From assembly GCA_025765615.1 (NCBI GenBank), contig JAIVFJ010000254.1, positions 23,584 to 87,583 of the forward strand: DNA of 64,000 nucleotides, read 5' to 3'. Below the pieces are notes generated by a model. That model was not told where the DNA came from, made no database searches, and was given only the letters and a program-made list of their open reading frames with translations. This document shows, piece by piece, positions 22,580-32,413 of the stretch (the first letter of the stretch is position 1; every line of letters starts with the position of its first letter). The position numbers and the translations under genes are program-made. This DNA comes from Zopfochytrium polystomum (Eukaryota > Chytridiomycota > Chytridiomycetes > Chytridiales > Chytridiaceae).

Positions 22580-23521
22580 ATGGCCTCCTTCTCCTCCTCG
22601 GCACCACCCGCACCTGCACCAGCAGCGTCCCACCCGGCTCCGCGCAACAACAACAACAACAACAACAACCACAAACTCCTCCCCGCCGCCTTGATCTGTT
22701 GAGTACATGCCTGCCTCCCTTCTCCCTTCTGCTCCTTTCCCAAAACGGCGTTCTTAACCAAACACCAAACCCACCCACCCCCCCAAATCCAGACCTCGCC
22801 GCGCTCACCGTTGACAGCGACCCCACACTCCCAGCCGCAGCCCGCGCTGCACTCCACTCCTCCCACCACGCCCACACCCAGCGATTCGTCGCGACCTTGG
22901 TCGCCGCCACCGGCGCCTCGTTCCACGCCCTCCAGCTCGCATTGCACTACCTCCTCCGCGTCCGCAACGCAACGTCCGCCGCCGCAGAAGCCGCTGCCGT
23001 CGATCCGTCGCTTTCCACAAAACAACCCTCCGCCAAACCGCAACTCAAACACCTCGCCGCCACCGCCGCGATCACACCGCTCTCCCCGCCCGCAAGCCCC
23101 GCCCCGACCACCACCTCCCCCACCGCAGCCACAACGACGACCCAAACCGCACCCCCGCCACACCGCCGCCGCCACCACCACCCAACAACATCCTTCACAG
23201 CCGCCCTCCTCCTCGCCCTCAAATACCTGCGCGACCGCGGCACCCCGCCCGCCCGCGTGCTCGCCCGACTCGCAGGCGTCCCGTTGCGGGACCCTCCTCG
23301 ACGCGCAGAGGCACGCCCTCGAGACGTTGGGATACCGCCTCGCGGTCGAGTTTGACGGGGGGCGGTTTAAGCAGGCGTGTGAGCGGGTCGTTTGGGTTGC
23401 CGTCGGGGTGTGTGAGGGGAGGGCGGGGAAGGGGAGTGCTGGGAAGAGGGGGAGGGAGGAAGGGGTGGAGGGGGAGGAGGAGGCGGTTGGGAGGAGTGTG
23501 AAGAGAGTGGCTGTGGAGTGA
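22580..23521 (+). CDS. cyclin-like protein F, with an apparent one-base frameshift
   Basis: The only plus-strand member. Exons 22580..22697 and 22793..23521. Exon 1 (MASFSSSAPPAPAP..., eight Asn) ends PAALI; the donor is an unusual GTTGAG and exon 2 starts YLAALTVDSDP. Box: TQRFVATLVAATGASF, LQLALHYLLRVR, a long insertion, SFTAALLLALKYLRDRGTPPARVLARLAGVPL, then RHALETLGYRLAVEF. The last segment is in another frame; dropping one G of the GGG at 23288-23290 would join the frames at a position that matches the paralogues. So the gene is either damaged or mis-sequenced there. The tail ends RSVKRVAVE, like B and E. Confidence 0.65.
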
Positions 23522-24140
23522 TTTTCGGGTTGGATACCATTCGGAGGTGGGCGGAGGTGTGTGTGGCGAAATGTTGATTTTCAGCGGACATGGCGCCTGC
23601 TTCGCATATTTTTACTTTCAACGCTTCTTCCCCTTCAACGTTTGAGACTTTGCTTTCTCTTCGCCCCGCTCCACTTTAAACTTATGTTCTTTAAAATCTG
23701 CTTTTTATGTTTTCGCTCTTTAATTGCCGTCCTCCTTCCATTCTATCATACTTTATCAGTTGCCCACCCACTTAATGAACGCAAGGATTAAAACCACGCG
23801 AGCGTTTACTCAACAGAAGGAGGCCGGAATTTGAAGCCGATGAGATGTGCATGAGAGTTTCACATTGAGGAGCAATTCACAGATAGGAAGTGAGCCCGCC
23901 CTTGTGCTGCAGACCTTAATGTCTTCTTTTTAAAAAGCTTTTGGGAGAGGTAAGCACCAAAAACGGTTAATAAAAGAAAGGGACTTTTGGGATGTGCGGA
24001 ATGTGCTAGACACCATGATACTTATAAAAGAAAAAGAAGGAGCCAGGTGATCCAGAAGGTGAACAGGGGATAAGCTTGCAACAAGAAAACAAAACAAGAG
24101 AAAACATCAAAAAAAAAGTCCTCCGCGCCGACGCTTTTGT
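23522..24140. other. intergenic, no gene seen
   Basis: Convergent spacer between cyclin F and the first membrane microprotein gene. AT-richer than its surroundings; no ORF with recognisable content. Confidence 0.4.
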
Positions 24141-24461
24141 TCACGCCGTGTACCGCGGCAACGTCTCCACCCCGCCGGCTTCCCCGGTCCCCGGCGCCAC
24201 CAGCGGGCGCGTCTCGGCGACGGCGTCGTCAGAGTGCCGGCGGAGGGGCACGCGGCTCTGTGCCGATGACGGCGGTGAGACGTACTTTGGCGGCAGCTGC
24301 GCGGCTGGGTCGTATGAGGCGGATCGGTTGCCTGGCGAGGCGGAGCGCGACCGGCGGCAGCTGGTGGATTCGCCGTGGCGCTGACGGCGGTGACGGCGGC
24401 GGCGGCGGTGGACGACGACGATGGGGACGATGACGGCGGCGAGGATGAGGAGCTCGAACAT
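24141..24461 (-). CDS. single-pass membrane microprotein 1 with PPxY/LPxY motifs (RCR-like)
   Basis: 106 aa, single exon. Residues 1-17 (MFELLILAAVIVPIVVV) form one hydrophobic segment directly followed by a very basic stretch HRRRRRHRRQR, giving a signal-anchor with a cytosolic tail. The tail carries LPPKY (a PPxY) in the middle and LPRY four residues from the end. Such PY-type motifs bind WW domains of Nedd4/Rsp5-family ubiquitin ligases, and the build (short N-terminal membrane helix, basic patch, PY motifs) resembles fungal Rcr1/Rcr2-type Rsp5 adaptors. A clear paralogue lies 500 bases to the right. Adaptor function is inferred from motifs only. Confidence 0.6.
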   Translation of the reverse strand: MFELLILAAVIVPIVVVHRRRRRHRRQRHGESTSCRRSRSASPGNRSASYDPAAQLPPKYVSPPSSAQSRVPLRRHSDDAVAETRPLVAPGTGEAGGVETLPRYTA

Positions 24462-24960
24462 GTGGGGGCGGTCGCTGCTGCTGCTCGGGGAGATTTTGTT
24501 CGAGGGTTTCTTTTTTTCCGAAGCGAGAAAGAGTTTTTGTGATGTGCAAAACTTCTTGCGCCCGCTCCTCTTTTATCGGGGCAACGCGAGGGCGGCGGCG
24601 GCGGGCGCGGGGTGCGAGGCGGCCCGCAAGGCGGAAAAACTGAAAGGACTGGGCACATTATGGTCACGTGATGAATTTCTTGGCAGTTTTTGTGGCTTCT
24701 CGGGGTTACGTAAGCAGTGTGGCTGACGCGCTTCAGTATTGATGCTGCTTGCTCATTGATTTTTCTCATGCGAATACGAGGAGTACGCTTCTGCAAGCAC
24801 AGCAGAATATCAGGGGGGAGAGAAAAAAGGAGTAGAAAACCAACGGAGGGCGATGCGCGTTCTTTAAACTGCTACCAAATGGTAAAGGGAAAAAAAACCT
24901 CCTCCAACAACAACTACCCTACTTCGCCCAAGCCTCACAACAGCAACCCCCTTACCCCCC
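24462..24960. other. intergenic between the two microprotein genes
   Basis: Promoter side of microprotein 1. No gene seen; a caca/tgtg-free unique stretch containing ggtcacgtgatg at 24661-24672 (an E-box-like CACGTG core), noted without claim. Confidence 0.35.
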
Positions 24961-25295
24961 TCACGCCATTACGGTGTACCGCGGCAGCGTCTCCACCCTC
25001 TCCTCCTCCACATGCTGCTGCTGCGGCACCGCCGTCCGCCGCGTCTGCCGTGCGCCCGAAGCAGCAGCCGCCCCCGCCGACAGCCGTCCCCGCTGCCGCT
25101 GCCGCCGCATCGGTCCGTCGTCCCGCTCCATGTACTTGGGCAGCGCGTCGCCTTCGCCGTCGCCGGCGACGGTCGGTGTGGCGGCCATGTCGGTGCGGCA
25201 CGAGGGCCGGTGGCAGCCGCGGCGGTGGCAGGAGGGGCAGCGGCGGAGCGCGAGGACTGGGACGACGACGAGGGTGGCGACGAGGAGAAGCTCAA

Positions 25296-25299
<4 letters not shown>
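24961..25299 (-). CDS. single-pass membrane microprotein 2 with LPxY motifs (RCR-like)
   Basis: 112 aa, single exon, paralogue of the gene at 24141-24461. Same plan: MFELLLVATLVVVPVLAL membrane segment, then Cys/Arg/His-rich RRCPSCHRRGCHRPSC (absent from the first copy and zinc-ligand-like), LPKY near the middle and VETLPRYTVMA at the C terminus. The pair shares the start MFELL, the VVP in the helix and the terminal VETLPRYT. The ATG is immediately preceded by a (CA)n run of about 27 repeats in the 5' leader, and the frame stays open through it, so translation could begin upstream on a Thr-His run; I prefer 25299 because of the paralogue. Confidence 0.6.

Positions 25300-25354
<55 letters not shown>
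25299..25354. repeat. GT microsatellite abutting a start codon
   Basis: About 27 GT units on the plus strand, read as (CA)n in the minus-strand leader, ending exactly at the ATG of microprotein 2. Probably length-variable. Confidence 0.9.
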
Positions 25355-25358
<4 letters not shown>

Positions 25359-25771
25359 TGCGTGGAGTGGGGGGCTTGGTTGGTTTGTAGGTGGGAGAAG
25401 GGATTTCTTTGTTGCTGCAGCGAGGGTCTAGTGTGTAGTGTGTGTGTGTGTGATTGTGTGCCGTGTCCGTGCGCAATGGGGTTTCGCGAAAGGAAGCCAC
25501 GACCCTTCACTTTTTAAGCGAGCCTGCGGATTTCTCCGCAAGGTCGGAAAAACCGGCGATCGGCTGGGCGATCAACGCCCTATGCCGGAAAATCAATTCA
25601 CGAAAACCAGCGGCCGCGGCGTTTGGGGATGAGGCGAAGAACAAATTTTCCTGTTCCAAAAAAAAAGCAGTGGGGAACGAGAATTAAAAAAAAAAAAAAC
25701 CGAGCAAAAAGGGGTGCCCAGAAAGGAAACTCCGATCTCTCTCCAATCATCACTCAATCTTCCTCTTCGCC

Positions 25772-25859
<88 letters not shown>

Positions 25860-25911
25860 ACAAGCACCTGCAATACTTCTAGTACGCTCGTACACTCGCA
25901 CGAGCCCCGTA
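25300..25911. other. shared 5' flank of microprotein 2 and the lipase gene
   Basis: Divergent promoter region. Contains GT microsatellite about 25299-25354, an A-run near 25685-25700, an AC tract about 25775-25805 running directly into a CT tract to about 25858, 55 bases before the lipase ATG. No gene seen. Confidence 0.6.
25775..25858. repeat. AC then CT compound microsatellite
   Basis: About 15 AC units followed by roughly 25 CT units with a single interruption, in the leader or core promoter of the lipase gene. Confidence 0.9.
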
Positions 25912-27287
25912 ATGGCGAGGCTGCTGAACCTATTGAGCATCCTCCTCGGCGGCGTGCTTCCGACCATCACCACTGCCCTCGCCACGCCCCTGCTACCGCA
26001 ACTCCAGCAGGACACCCTCCTCCTCCTGACCGCCGACGGCGACAACCGGACGCCGCAGCCGCAACCACCGTCACAGCACTGGGACGCCCGGCTGTCCTGG
26101 CCCAAGCCGTCGGGCTACGACGAGGCCACAGCCCGCTGCGCCCTCTTCGTGCAGCGCCGAGTCCTCCCGTGCATCGACGACGCCGAGCCGCGGGCGGACG
26201 GCGTCCGTCAGTACGTTCAGGACCTCGTCGACGGCGACCAAGACATTTATAATCTGACTATCGGCACTGGGTGGCACAATGAGACGGCGTCTACGCTGCC
26301 CGAAGAGACGGGGAGGCTGAGCTTGGTACGCTTGAACCGTACATGAACCGGCCATGTCGTTTCTCACATATTAGGACCTACTTTTTGTTCACCATAGACC
26401 CCGACACCCGAGAACCGTGGCACCCCAAACCCGCCCACAACACCACCAACACCTATCGCCGCCACCACACGCCAAACAATCAAAACACACGCCCGCCTCG
26501 CCGCCGCCGCCTTCTGCAACCCAGACATCATCGCCGCCTGGACCTGCACGGCCTGCGCCGACCCCTCCGTCGCCGGAACCCATTCCATCACAGTCGTCAC
26601 GGCGCCCGACGTCGGTGGCCAGGCCTTTGTCGCCGCTAGCGACGACCTCGGGGCCATCGTCGTCGCTTTCCGCGGAACAAGGGACGTACGGAACTGGATC
26701 GAGGATATCAACTTTGCAAAGGCGGACCTCGCCCTGAGCGGTGTCGCGGCGGCCGGCGTCCACCAGCTGAAGGAGGAGGGAAAGGTTCACGCCGGGTTCT
26801 ACGCGTACTGGGAAGGAATACGGAACGCGACTTTCTCAGCCGTGAGTTCGCTGCGAGAGAGGTTCCCGGAGCGACCGCTGCTCGTCGCGGGACACGCCTC
26901 GGCGGCGCGGTTGCGACTATCGCGGCGGTGGAGCTTGCCTTGCAGGGTGTCCTACCGGCGACGCGAATCCACCTGACGACCGTCGGCGCACCGCGCGTCG
27001 GCGACGCCGGCTTTGCGGCCGCGGTGGAACGTCTCGGACTTGGTCGGATGGTGAGGGCGGTAAATTATAACGACGTCGCGCCGCACCTACCGCCGAGGGC
27101 TTTTGGGTTCTTGCATGCGGGTGGGGGCGAGGTGTGGATCGATGCGACGGGAGACGCGGTTGCGTGTGATGATGGTGGTGTGGACGGCGAGGAGGACAGG
27201 AACTGCGCGAATTCGACTCCGCCGTGGGTTTCGACGTCGGCGCATTTGGTGTACGATGGGCTTGTCTTTGGTGGGGCGGCGTGCTGA
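25912..27287 (+). pseudogene. class-3 lipase, frameshifted in the nucleophile codon
   Basis: Secreted triacylglycerol lipase-type gene. Exon 1 25912..26325 carries a signal peptide (about residues 1-24, ending ALA); intron 26326..26397 (GTACGC...TAG); exon 2 holds the alpha/beta-hydrolase core with VVAFRGTRDVRNWIED, VHAGFYAYWEGI and then LLVAGH. The expected G-x-S-x-G elbow follows, but one base is missing after position 26895, so the catalytic Ser codon is destroyed and the frame shifts. From there the right frame continues as VATIAAVELAL, TTVGAPRVGD, YNDVAPHLPP (catalytic Asp region), and SAHLVYDG (catalytic His), stopping at 27287. Everything else looks intact, so this is either a very young pseudogene or a sequence error. 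Confidence 0.75.
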
Positions 27288-27771
27288 GATGTGGGGGGAG
27301 TGATCACTTATAGTAATGATGGCAATAATTTATGAACTTGGCTCTAAGGTCAACATTGGGGCGGGGATAGTTCTTGGTGCCGCGTGGCTGCTGAACGTCT
27401 AGAATGTAATGGATGGTGGCGTACGGTCGATTTCCTTTCTCTCCCGATTCAGCGTTGGAGATAATGGCGATTTGAGCCCACTAGCAGAGAAGCAGGGTCT
27501 TCGTACAAGGAATATGCAGGATAGAAGATGATTTGGGTGGAGGGGGATTTATTCGATGAGGTTCTCTTATGATCTTCTGGTGATACTGAGGAAAGACACT
27601 GCCCCAAATTTCGAGGACACCAGACAAATCAACCCAAAATTCTGTCTGCCCAAATTCCAAAAGGCGATTTGCCTCATCTTCTGCTTTTTGGGAATCCCGA
27701 GTGGTCTTTGGCATTACGCTTCAACCTGTGTGAATTGCTGGATTATCACGTGTCGCACGCAAAAATTATTT
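27288..27771. other. intergenic, convergent 3' ends
   Basis: Spacer between the lipase and the HMG-like gene, which converge. No gene seen. Confidence 0.4.
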
Positions 27772-29930
27772 TCACTCGTCATCCTCAAAGGTTTCGTCTC
27801 CTGACGCAAACCCTTCATTCATATCCTCACCCCTCCAATGGCGCCCCAACGCCCTCCTGAAACGCTTTTCGGAATGAGCCGCTAGATCCACCAGAAACTC
27901 AAATGCTTCGCGCAATCTCCATCCGCCTCGCGTCCACTCATCATAGATCCGATTCTCGATTTCCTCCAAAGTGACGGAGCAACCGGACTCCTCTGCTGCC
28001 AACAAAAGTTGCGACCTCTTTTCGTGACAGAAGAGTTGAAAAGCGGTCATTGGTTTTGGGAAAAATGTTGGAACACGGAGTTTTGGACGCCGCTTGGGAA
28101 CCTTGTAGTCGTCGCTTGCCTGATTTGGAAAAATGCAGGGGATTCGGTCGGGCGGAGAAAAGGAGGAAAGGGGTGTGGAGAAGTAGCAAACAAGTGAGTA
28201 GACTGGGACGAGCTCGAAGATGGGAGCCAACGGGAAAAGAAGGAGGATCCGTACCGCATCACTGACCAACACGCAGTCATGGTTTCCAATGCATTGAACG
28301 GAGAAGATTCGGAATCTCTCAGTATCAAAACAACAATTTTTGCAACCAAACCTACCCATTCCAAAAGACGATCCCCACAGTCACCTCTGTCGGAATGGCG
28401 GCAGGACACTTGTAGCTTTCCCAGCAGTCTTCCGAAGCGAGGGGCCAATCGAAGCTTTCTGTCGATTTGTAACGGCTGTCAGAAACCCATTCATGTGAGA
28501 ATAAGAAGGTAGTTTTGTCTTGTGGCCGCGCTTGTAGGACGCCCTTCGGCACATGCTTCAGATCTTCCGAGCGATACACCTTTGCGCCTTCGAGCGGCTC
28601 AACGAGGTCGTCCACGTCGCCGACGACGACCACTTTATCGGGATGGACAAAGTCTCCGAGGGTGGGAGTGATAGATTCCATACCAACGTCACCTCTTCCG
28701 CGGCTGTTATAGCAACTTCAATTCAAGGAAAGGGAACAAGCGTTACCGGCCTGGTTGTGCGTTGGCAACCAGGAAAACATTTAGGAAAACAAACCTGTCG
28801 GGATGAATCGCGCTCTCCGTTCCCATGTCGAACCGCCGAAAATACAGCCTGTCCAGAAGCCCGTGCCGCGCAAGCTCTGCCATCATCTTCACCGCCTCTG
28901 GATCACGAAACTCGACGTCTACCGCCCTGCACGCCTGCGGAGCAAAGTACAGCTTGTCCATCGCTGGTCGCTCGTATTGCCACGCGTCGCGCTTCAGCCG
29001 GCTGACTTCTCTCTTCAGACCGTCGATGCGGAAGTGCTTGCGCACCTCGACATCTAGGCTCTGAGGTGTCCACATCACTGTTGCCTCGCTGGGTGTGCGA
29101 GCCTTTTTTTTGCGCTCTTCGTGCCATTCGAGGAGGGATTGGTGTGCTTCGACTTGCTGCTTCACGACGCGAAGCATGCGGTCCAGCGCGGGCATCTGGG
29201 GGCGGGAAAGACAGTGGATTTCAGGGAGGTGGGGGCCACGAACCCCCTCGGCCATTCACTCCCTTACCTCTCTGTCCATCGTATAAAACTGCAATGCGTG
29301 CGGCACGTCATACGGTGAGGGTATGAGCAGAAACTTCAAACACCAATCGATCACGGCCGACGAAACCTGGTCAAGCTCGTCGCATTCCTCGTCGCCGTCA
29401 CCACCCTCCTCGTTCCCAGCTCCCTCATCCCCAGCGGGCATTCTGCCCGCAAGAATGTCCGACACAAGATTCTCTTCCCTCCGAGGGACGTCGCTGCGAT
29501 TGTTGAAGCCGGGGACCGTCCAATCGTTCAAGGTCGTTGCAGGCGTGGAGCGTTTGGTCGAAGCTTTGTCGTAGTTTGCAGTTGTGGTCACGCCTCCCGT
29601 TCCGTCGGTCCAGTCGATGCCGTAAAAGGGCAGAACGACGCGGGTGAAGACGGCGACGGGGCAGTCGGGCAGGCAGATCTCGAACGGCTTTGCGAACGGG
29701 AACGACGGCGGCGTGGACGTTGTGGCGGCGGGTGCGGCGGCGGCGGTGCGGTGGGCGAGGTACGTGCCGGGAAACGATTGGAAGGCGGATGCCCGCAGCG
29801 CGAACGGGACGGCCGGATTGCCGACGAGGATCGTGAAGAGCGGGTCGTCGACTTTGTCGCAGCTCTCCTTGGCGCCGTCGGTGGTCATGTTTGGTTGCCT
29901 TGGCAGTATTTTTGTGGGTGTCTTGCCCAT
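27772..29930 (-). CDS. HMG-box-like protein with unknown N-terminal region
   Basis: Predicted 576 aa from exons 29268..29930, 28795..29195, 28385..28703 and 27772..28119, all phase-consistent. The first exon (MGKTPTKILPRQPN, alternative ATG at 29888) encodes DPLFTILVGNPAVPFALRASAF and PDCPVAVFTRVVLPFYGIDW, faintly BTB-like, with an acidic stretch. Exon 2 is helical and charged (LLEWHEERKKKART, REVSRLKRDAWQYER). The C-terminal exon has PKPMTAFQLFCHEKRSQL, IENRIYDEWTRG and SEKRFRRALGRHWRG, spaced like the three helices of an HMG box, followed by an acidic end. A DNA-binding nuclear role is inferred. The exon 3 donor (GTGACT) is non-consensus, so that junction is less certain. A broken copy lies at 36.96-37.75 kb. 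Confidence 0.55.
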
Positions 29931-30521
29931 TGTGGGCTGGTGGTCACATGGAGCTCCTGTCAAACGGCCAGACAAACACACACTGCACTTGCGCGGACTT
30001 GACGCTGGCCATCCTAAGCGCTCAAGGACGCACCACAACGCGAGATTCATGCCGTCCGCCGCGGATACGGCCAAGGCGTTGCGCTGTAAGTCGCCAAGAG
30101 TTCTTTTTTTTTTTTTTTTTTTTCTCTTCCCCCCCCCCTGTTTTGCTGCTTTATGCCCTACAAATGTATGGCTTTTTTGGAGCGTCAGCTGCCGGATTAT
30201 TAACAATCAAGTGCACTATTTGTGCGCTTTTCGGCTTCGCCCTATCGGCCCGCTACCAATCAATGTTGGGGTCCAAGCGCGAGCTCCTCCGATATCGGAT
30301 ACTTCGCCTCACCCGTGAACGTCAACCCAGGACGCAGCGTGAACCAAACATATGAAGTAGCTAACGTGCTAATAATACCATTTTGACTAAATGGGTCGAC
30401 GTTGGGTAGCTCCATTTCACATTTGGACCACGACCTCTGTTGTAAGATCCGCAAAGAAAAAAAAAAAAAAAGGAGAAGCAGAAATTGATTGAGTTTCCTC
30501 CATTGGTCCTTCACAACACTC
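29931..30521. other. 5' flank of the HMG-like gene and 3' flank of aldo-keto reductase 1
   Basis: No gene seen. A long T-run followed by a C-run (30103-30138) stands out, plus an A-run near 30456-30471. Confidence 0.45.
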
Positions 30522-31676
30522 TTAAACCTTCCTGGGTTTGATCGGCTGGAGCGGCGTCACGGTGTCGACGTGGCCGGCAAACTTGACGAGTGGGATGTCG
30601 CTGGTCGTCATGCCGGTGCGGTACTTTTGGTAGCCGTGAAACTCGAAGAGCATGGTGAAAGGGAACCCGATGTCAAACGGCGTAGCATTTTCAATCTCGT
30701 CGATGTCCTCGGGGGTAAGCTCGAGAGACAGCGCCGCGATGCCGTCCTTGAGGCGCTCCAACTTGCGAACCGCAACGATCGGAAAGACGTACGGCGCCTT
30801 GTGCATCACGTACGCCAGCGCCACCGACGTGCCGACCGTGCCCTTGCGCGCCGCGACGCTTTCGACAGCCTGCGCGACCGCCCGTTGCGCGTCCGTGAAC
30901 GACAACGCTGCGGCGCGTGCTGCGTCGTCTTCGACCAGCTCCGCCGCGCTCTTGAACAAGTTCTGCCCGAAAACCCCCCACGGCACCACCGCCAGCCCCT
31001 CCGCGGCGGCCATCGGCAGAACGTCGCGCTCAAAGTGGCGGTCGGCGGCAGACCACCGGCCCTGGTACACGCTGAACTCGGTGAGCCCGTGGTCGCGGGC
31101 GTACCGGTTCGCGCTACTGACGATCCAGGCGGGGGTTTCGCCGACACCGAGGTAGAGCACCTTGCCCGCGAGGACGAGGCGGTGCAGAGATTGCATGATC
31201 TCCTCGATCGACGTGGAAAAGTCCCACCAGTGAAGGTACAGGAGGTCGATGTAGTCGGTCTTCAGCTTCTTGAGACTGGACTCGACCGAGAGGCGGAGGC
31301 TCTTTGCGTTGTTGCCGTTAAAGTTGATCTTGACGACTTCGGGCTCCCCGTTGTTTGGGACTAGGGTGGAGTACTTGGTCGCCAGGACGATCTGGTCGCG
31401 GTTCTTTCGGGACTCGAGCCATTCGCCGAGCCACTGCTCGCTCTCCCCGCCTTGGTAGTTGTTGGAAGTGTCGATGAAGTTGCCGCCGTTCTGGAAGAAG
31501 TAGTCGAGGATCTCGAACGCCGTGTCCTTGGAGCACTTGCCCAACATGCCCTCCCAAGACTCGCCAAAGTTCATTGTTCCGAGACAGAGCGGGGAGACCT
31601 TGACGCCGGCTTTGGAAGACAGGATTCGGTGGTAACCGAGCGGCGATTTTGGCGCAGGGGGGAATGCAAAGGCCAT
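30522..31676 (-). CDS. aldo-keto reductase 1 (NorA/aryl-alcohol dehydrogenase type)
   Basis: 384-aa single-exon NADPH-dependent oxidoreductase with a TIM-barrel fold. Visible family marks: LGTMNFGESW near the N terminus, NFIDTSNNYQ with the catalytic Asp and Tyr, LATKY with the catalytic Lys, LYLHWWDFSTSIEE with the catalytic His, GKVLYLGVGETPAW, YQGRWSAADR and a C-terminal LELTPEDIDEIE. This subgroup includes norsolorinic-acid reductases and aryl-alcohol dehydrogenases; the actual substrate cannot be told. It is one arm of a head-to-head pair with the gene at 32414, about 85-90 percent alike by eye. The paralogue keeps GVSDTPAW where this one has GVGETPAW. Cytosolic, no signal peptide. Confidence 0.92.
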   Translation of the reverse strand: MAFAFPPAPKSPLGYHRILSSKAGVKVSPLCLGTMNFGESWEGMLGKCSKDTAFEILDYFFQNGGNFIDTSNNYQGGESEQWLGEWLESRKNRDQIVLATKYSTLVPNNGEPEVVKINFNGNNAKSLRLSVESSLKKLKTDYIDLLYLHWWDFSTSIEEIMQSLHRLVLAGKVLYLGVGETPAWIVSSANRYARDHGLTEFSVYQGRWSAADRHFERDVLPMAAAEGLAVVPWGVFGQNLFKSAAELVEDDAARAAALSFTDAQRAVAQAVESVAARKGTVGTSVALAYVMHKAPYVFPIVAVRKLERLKDGIAALSLELTPEDIDEIENATPFDIGFPFTMLFEFHGYQKYRTGMTTSDIPLVKFAGHVDTVTPLQPIKPRKV

Positions 31677-32413
31677 TCTGTTCGTGTTTTTTCGTTGTGT
31701 GTCGGGTGGGGAGTTTGGCGAAGGCCGGGGGTATGAAGGCGGGTGAAGGGCTGTGTTCGCTCCGGGCGATCTCTCAACCTTATCGCAGTCATCACTTGAA
31801 GTATTTATGCGACATTTTATCGAATGGTTCTCCACTGAACACTCCGCCTCTACTTTTCAGGAAGAGAAACTGTGTTTTTCTCGTATTAAAGTAAATATTT
31901 TGGCGAGTGTAGCGCGTGCGGACGAATGTTTTTCCGCCTCCTCCGTGTCCTCCTCCGTGTCCGCCCCCGTGAGTTGCGTGGATTGGACTTGTGTCTGTCG
32001 GAAGCGGCTTCGGCCAGGAAAAAAAAGTGAGTCTGCAAAGGCGGCACTCTGACCCATGGGCCGACAGGCGGAACAAACGACAGCGAGACGTAAACAAAAC
32101 GTGTCCCTTGATTTCAAATGGACTCGTCATCAATGTGAATGCTTGGGACAGGGCTAGAGACAGGCAGACACAAAGCGTCTCGGCCAAACTTGAGTTTGAG
32201 TTTGAGTTGATTTTCCAGCGCCTGTGTCGGGGCACCGTTGCGCCGAGTTCCGCCGGTCTGAGCGTGGGCTTTGACAAAACCGGAGAGAAGTTCGATGTTA
32301 TGATCGAAAGCTTTCGTGACCCTTCACAACCGTATAAATACATGCTCCCTCTTCATCAAACTTCATACCCCTTTCATCCTTCCTATCCAACGCAAAAAAC
32401 AAGTGCATTCAAG
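31677..32413. promoter_or_regulatory. bidirectional promoter between the two aldo-keto reductases
   Basis: 737 bases shared by two divergent paralogues. A plus-strand TATAAATA sits at 32333-32340, 81 bases before the right-hand ATG, and a minus-strand cataaata at 31802-31809, 126 bases before the left-hand ATG; both are followed by C/T-rich leaders (cttcatacccc and relatives) that resemble each other. The middle of the spacer is not obviously palindromic. Co-regulation is inferred from the layout. Confidence 0.55.
32333..32340 (+). promoter_or_regulatory. TATA box of aldo-keto reductase 2
   Basis: TATAAATA, 81 bases upstream of the ATG at 32414, followed by a pyrimidine-rich leader. A matching CATAAATA is found upstream of the divergent paralogue. 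Confidence 0.6.

Noticed and set aside
30103..30138. T-run followed by C-run as a terminator
   Set aside because: Bacterial terminator logic does not apply; no gene ends here on the relevant strand.
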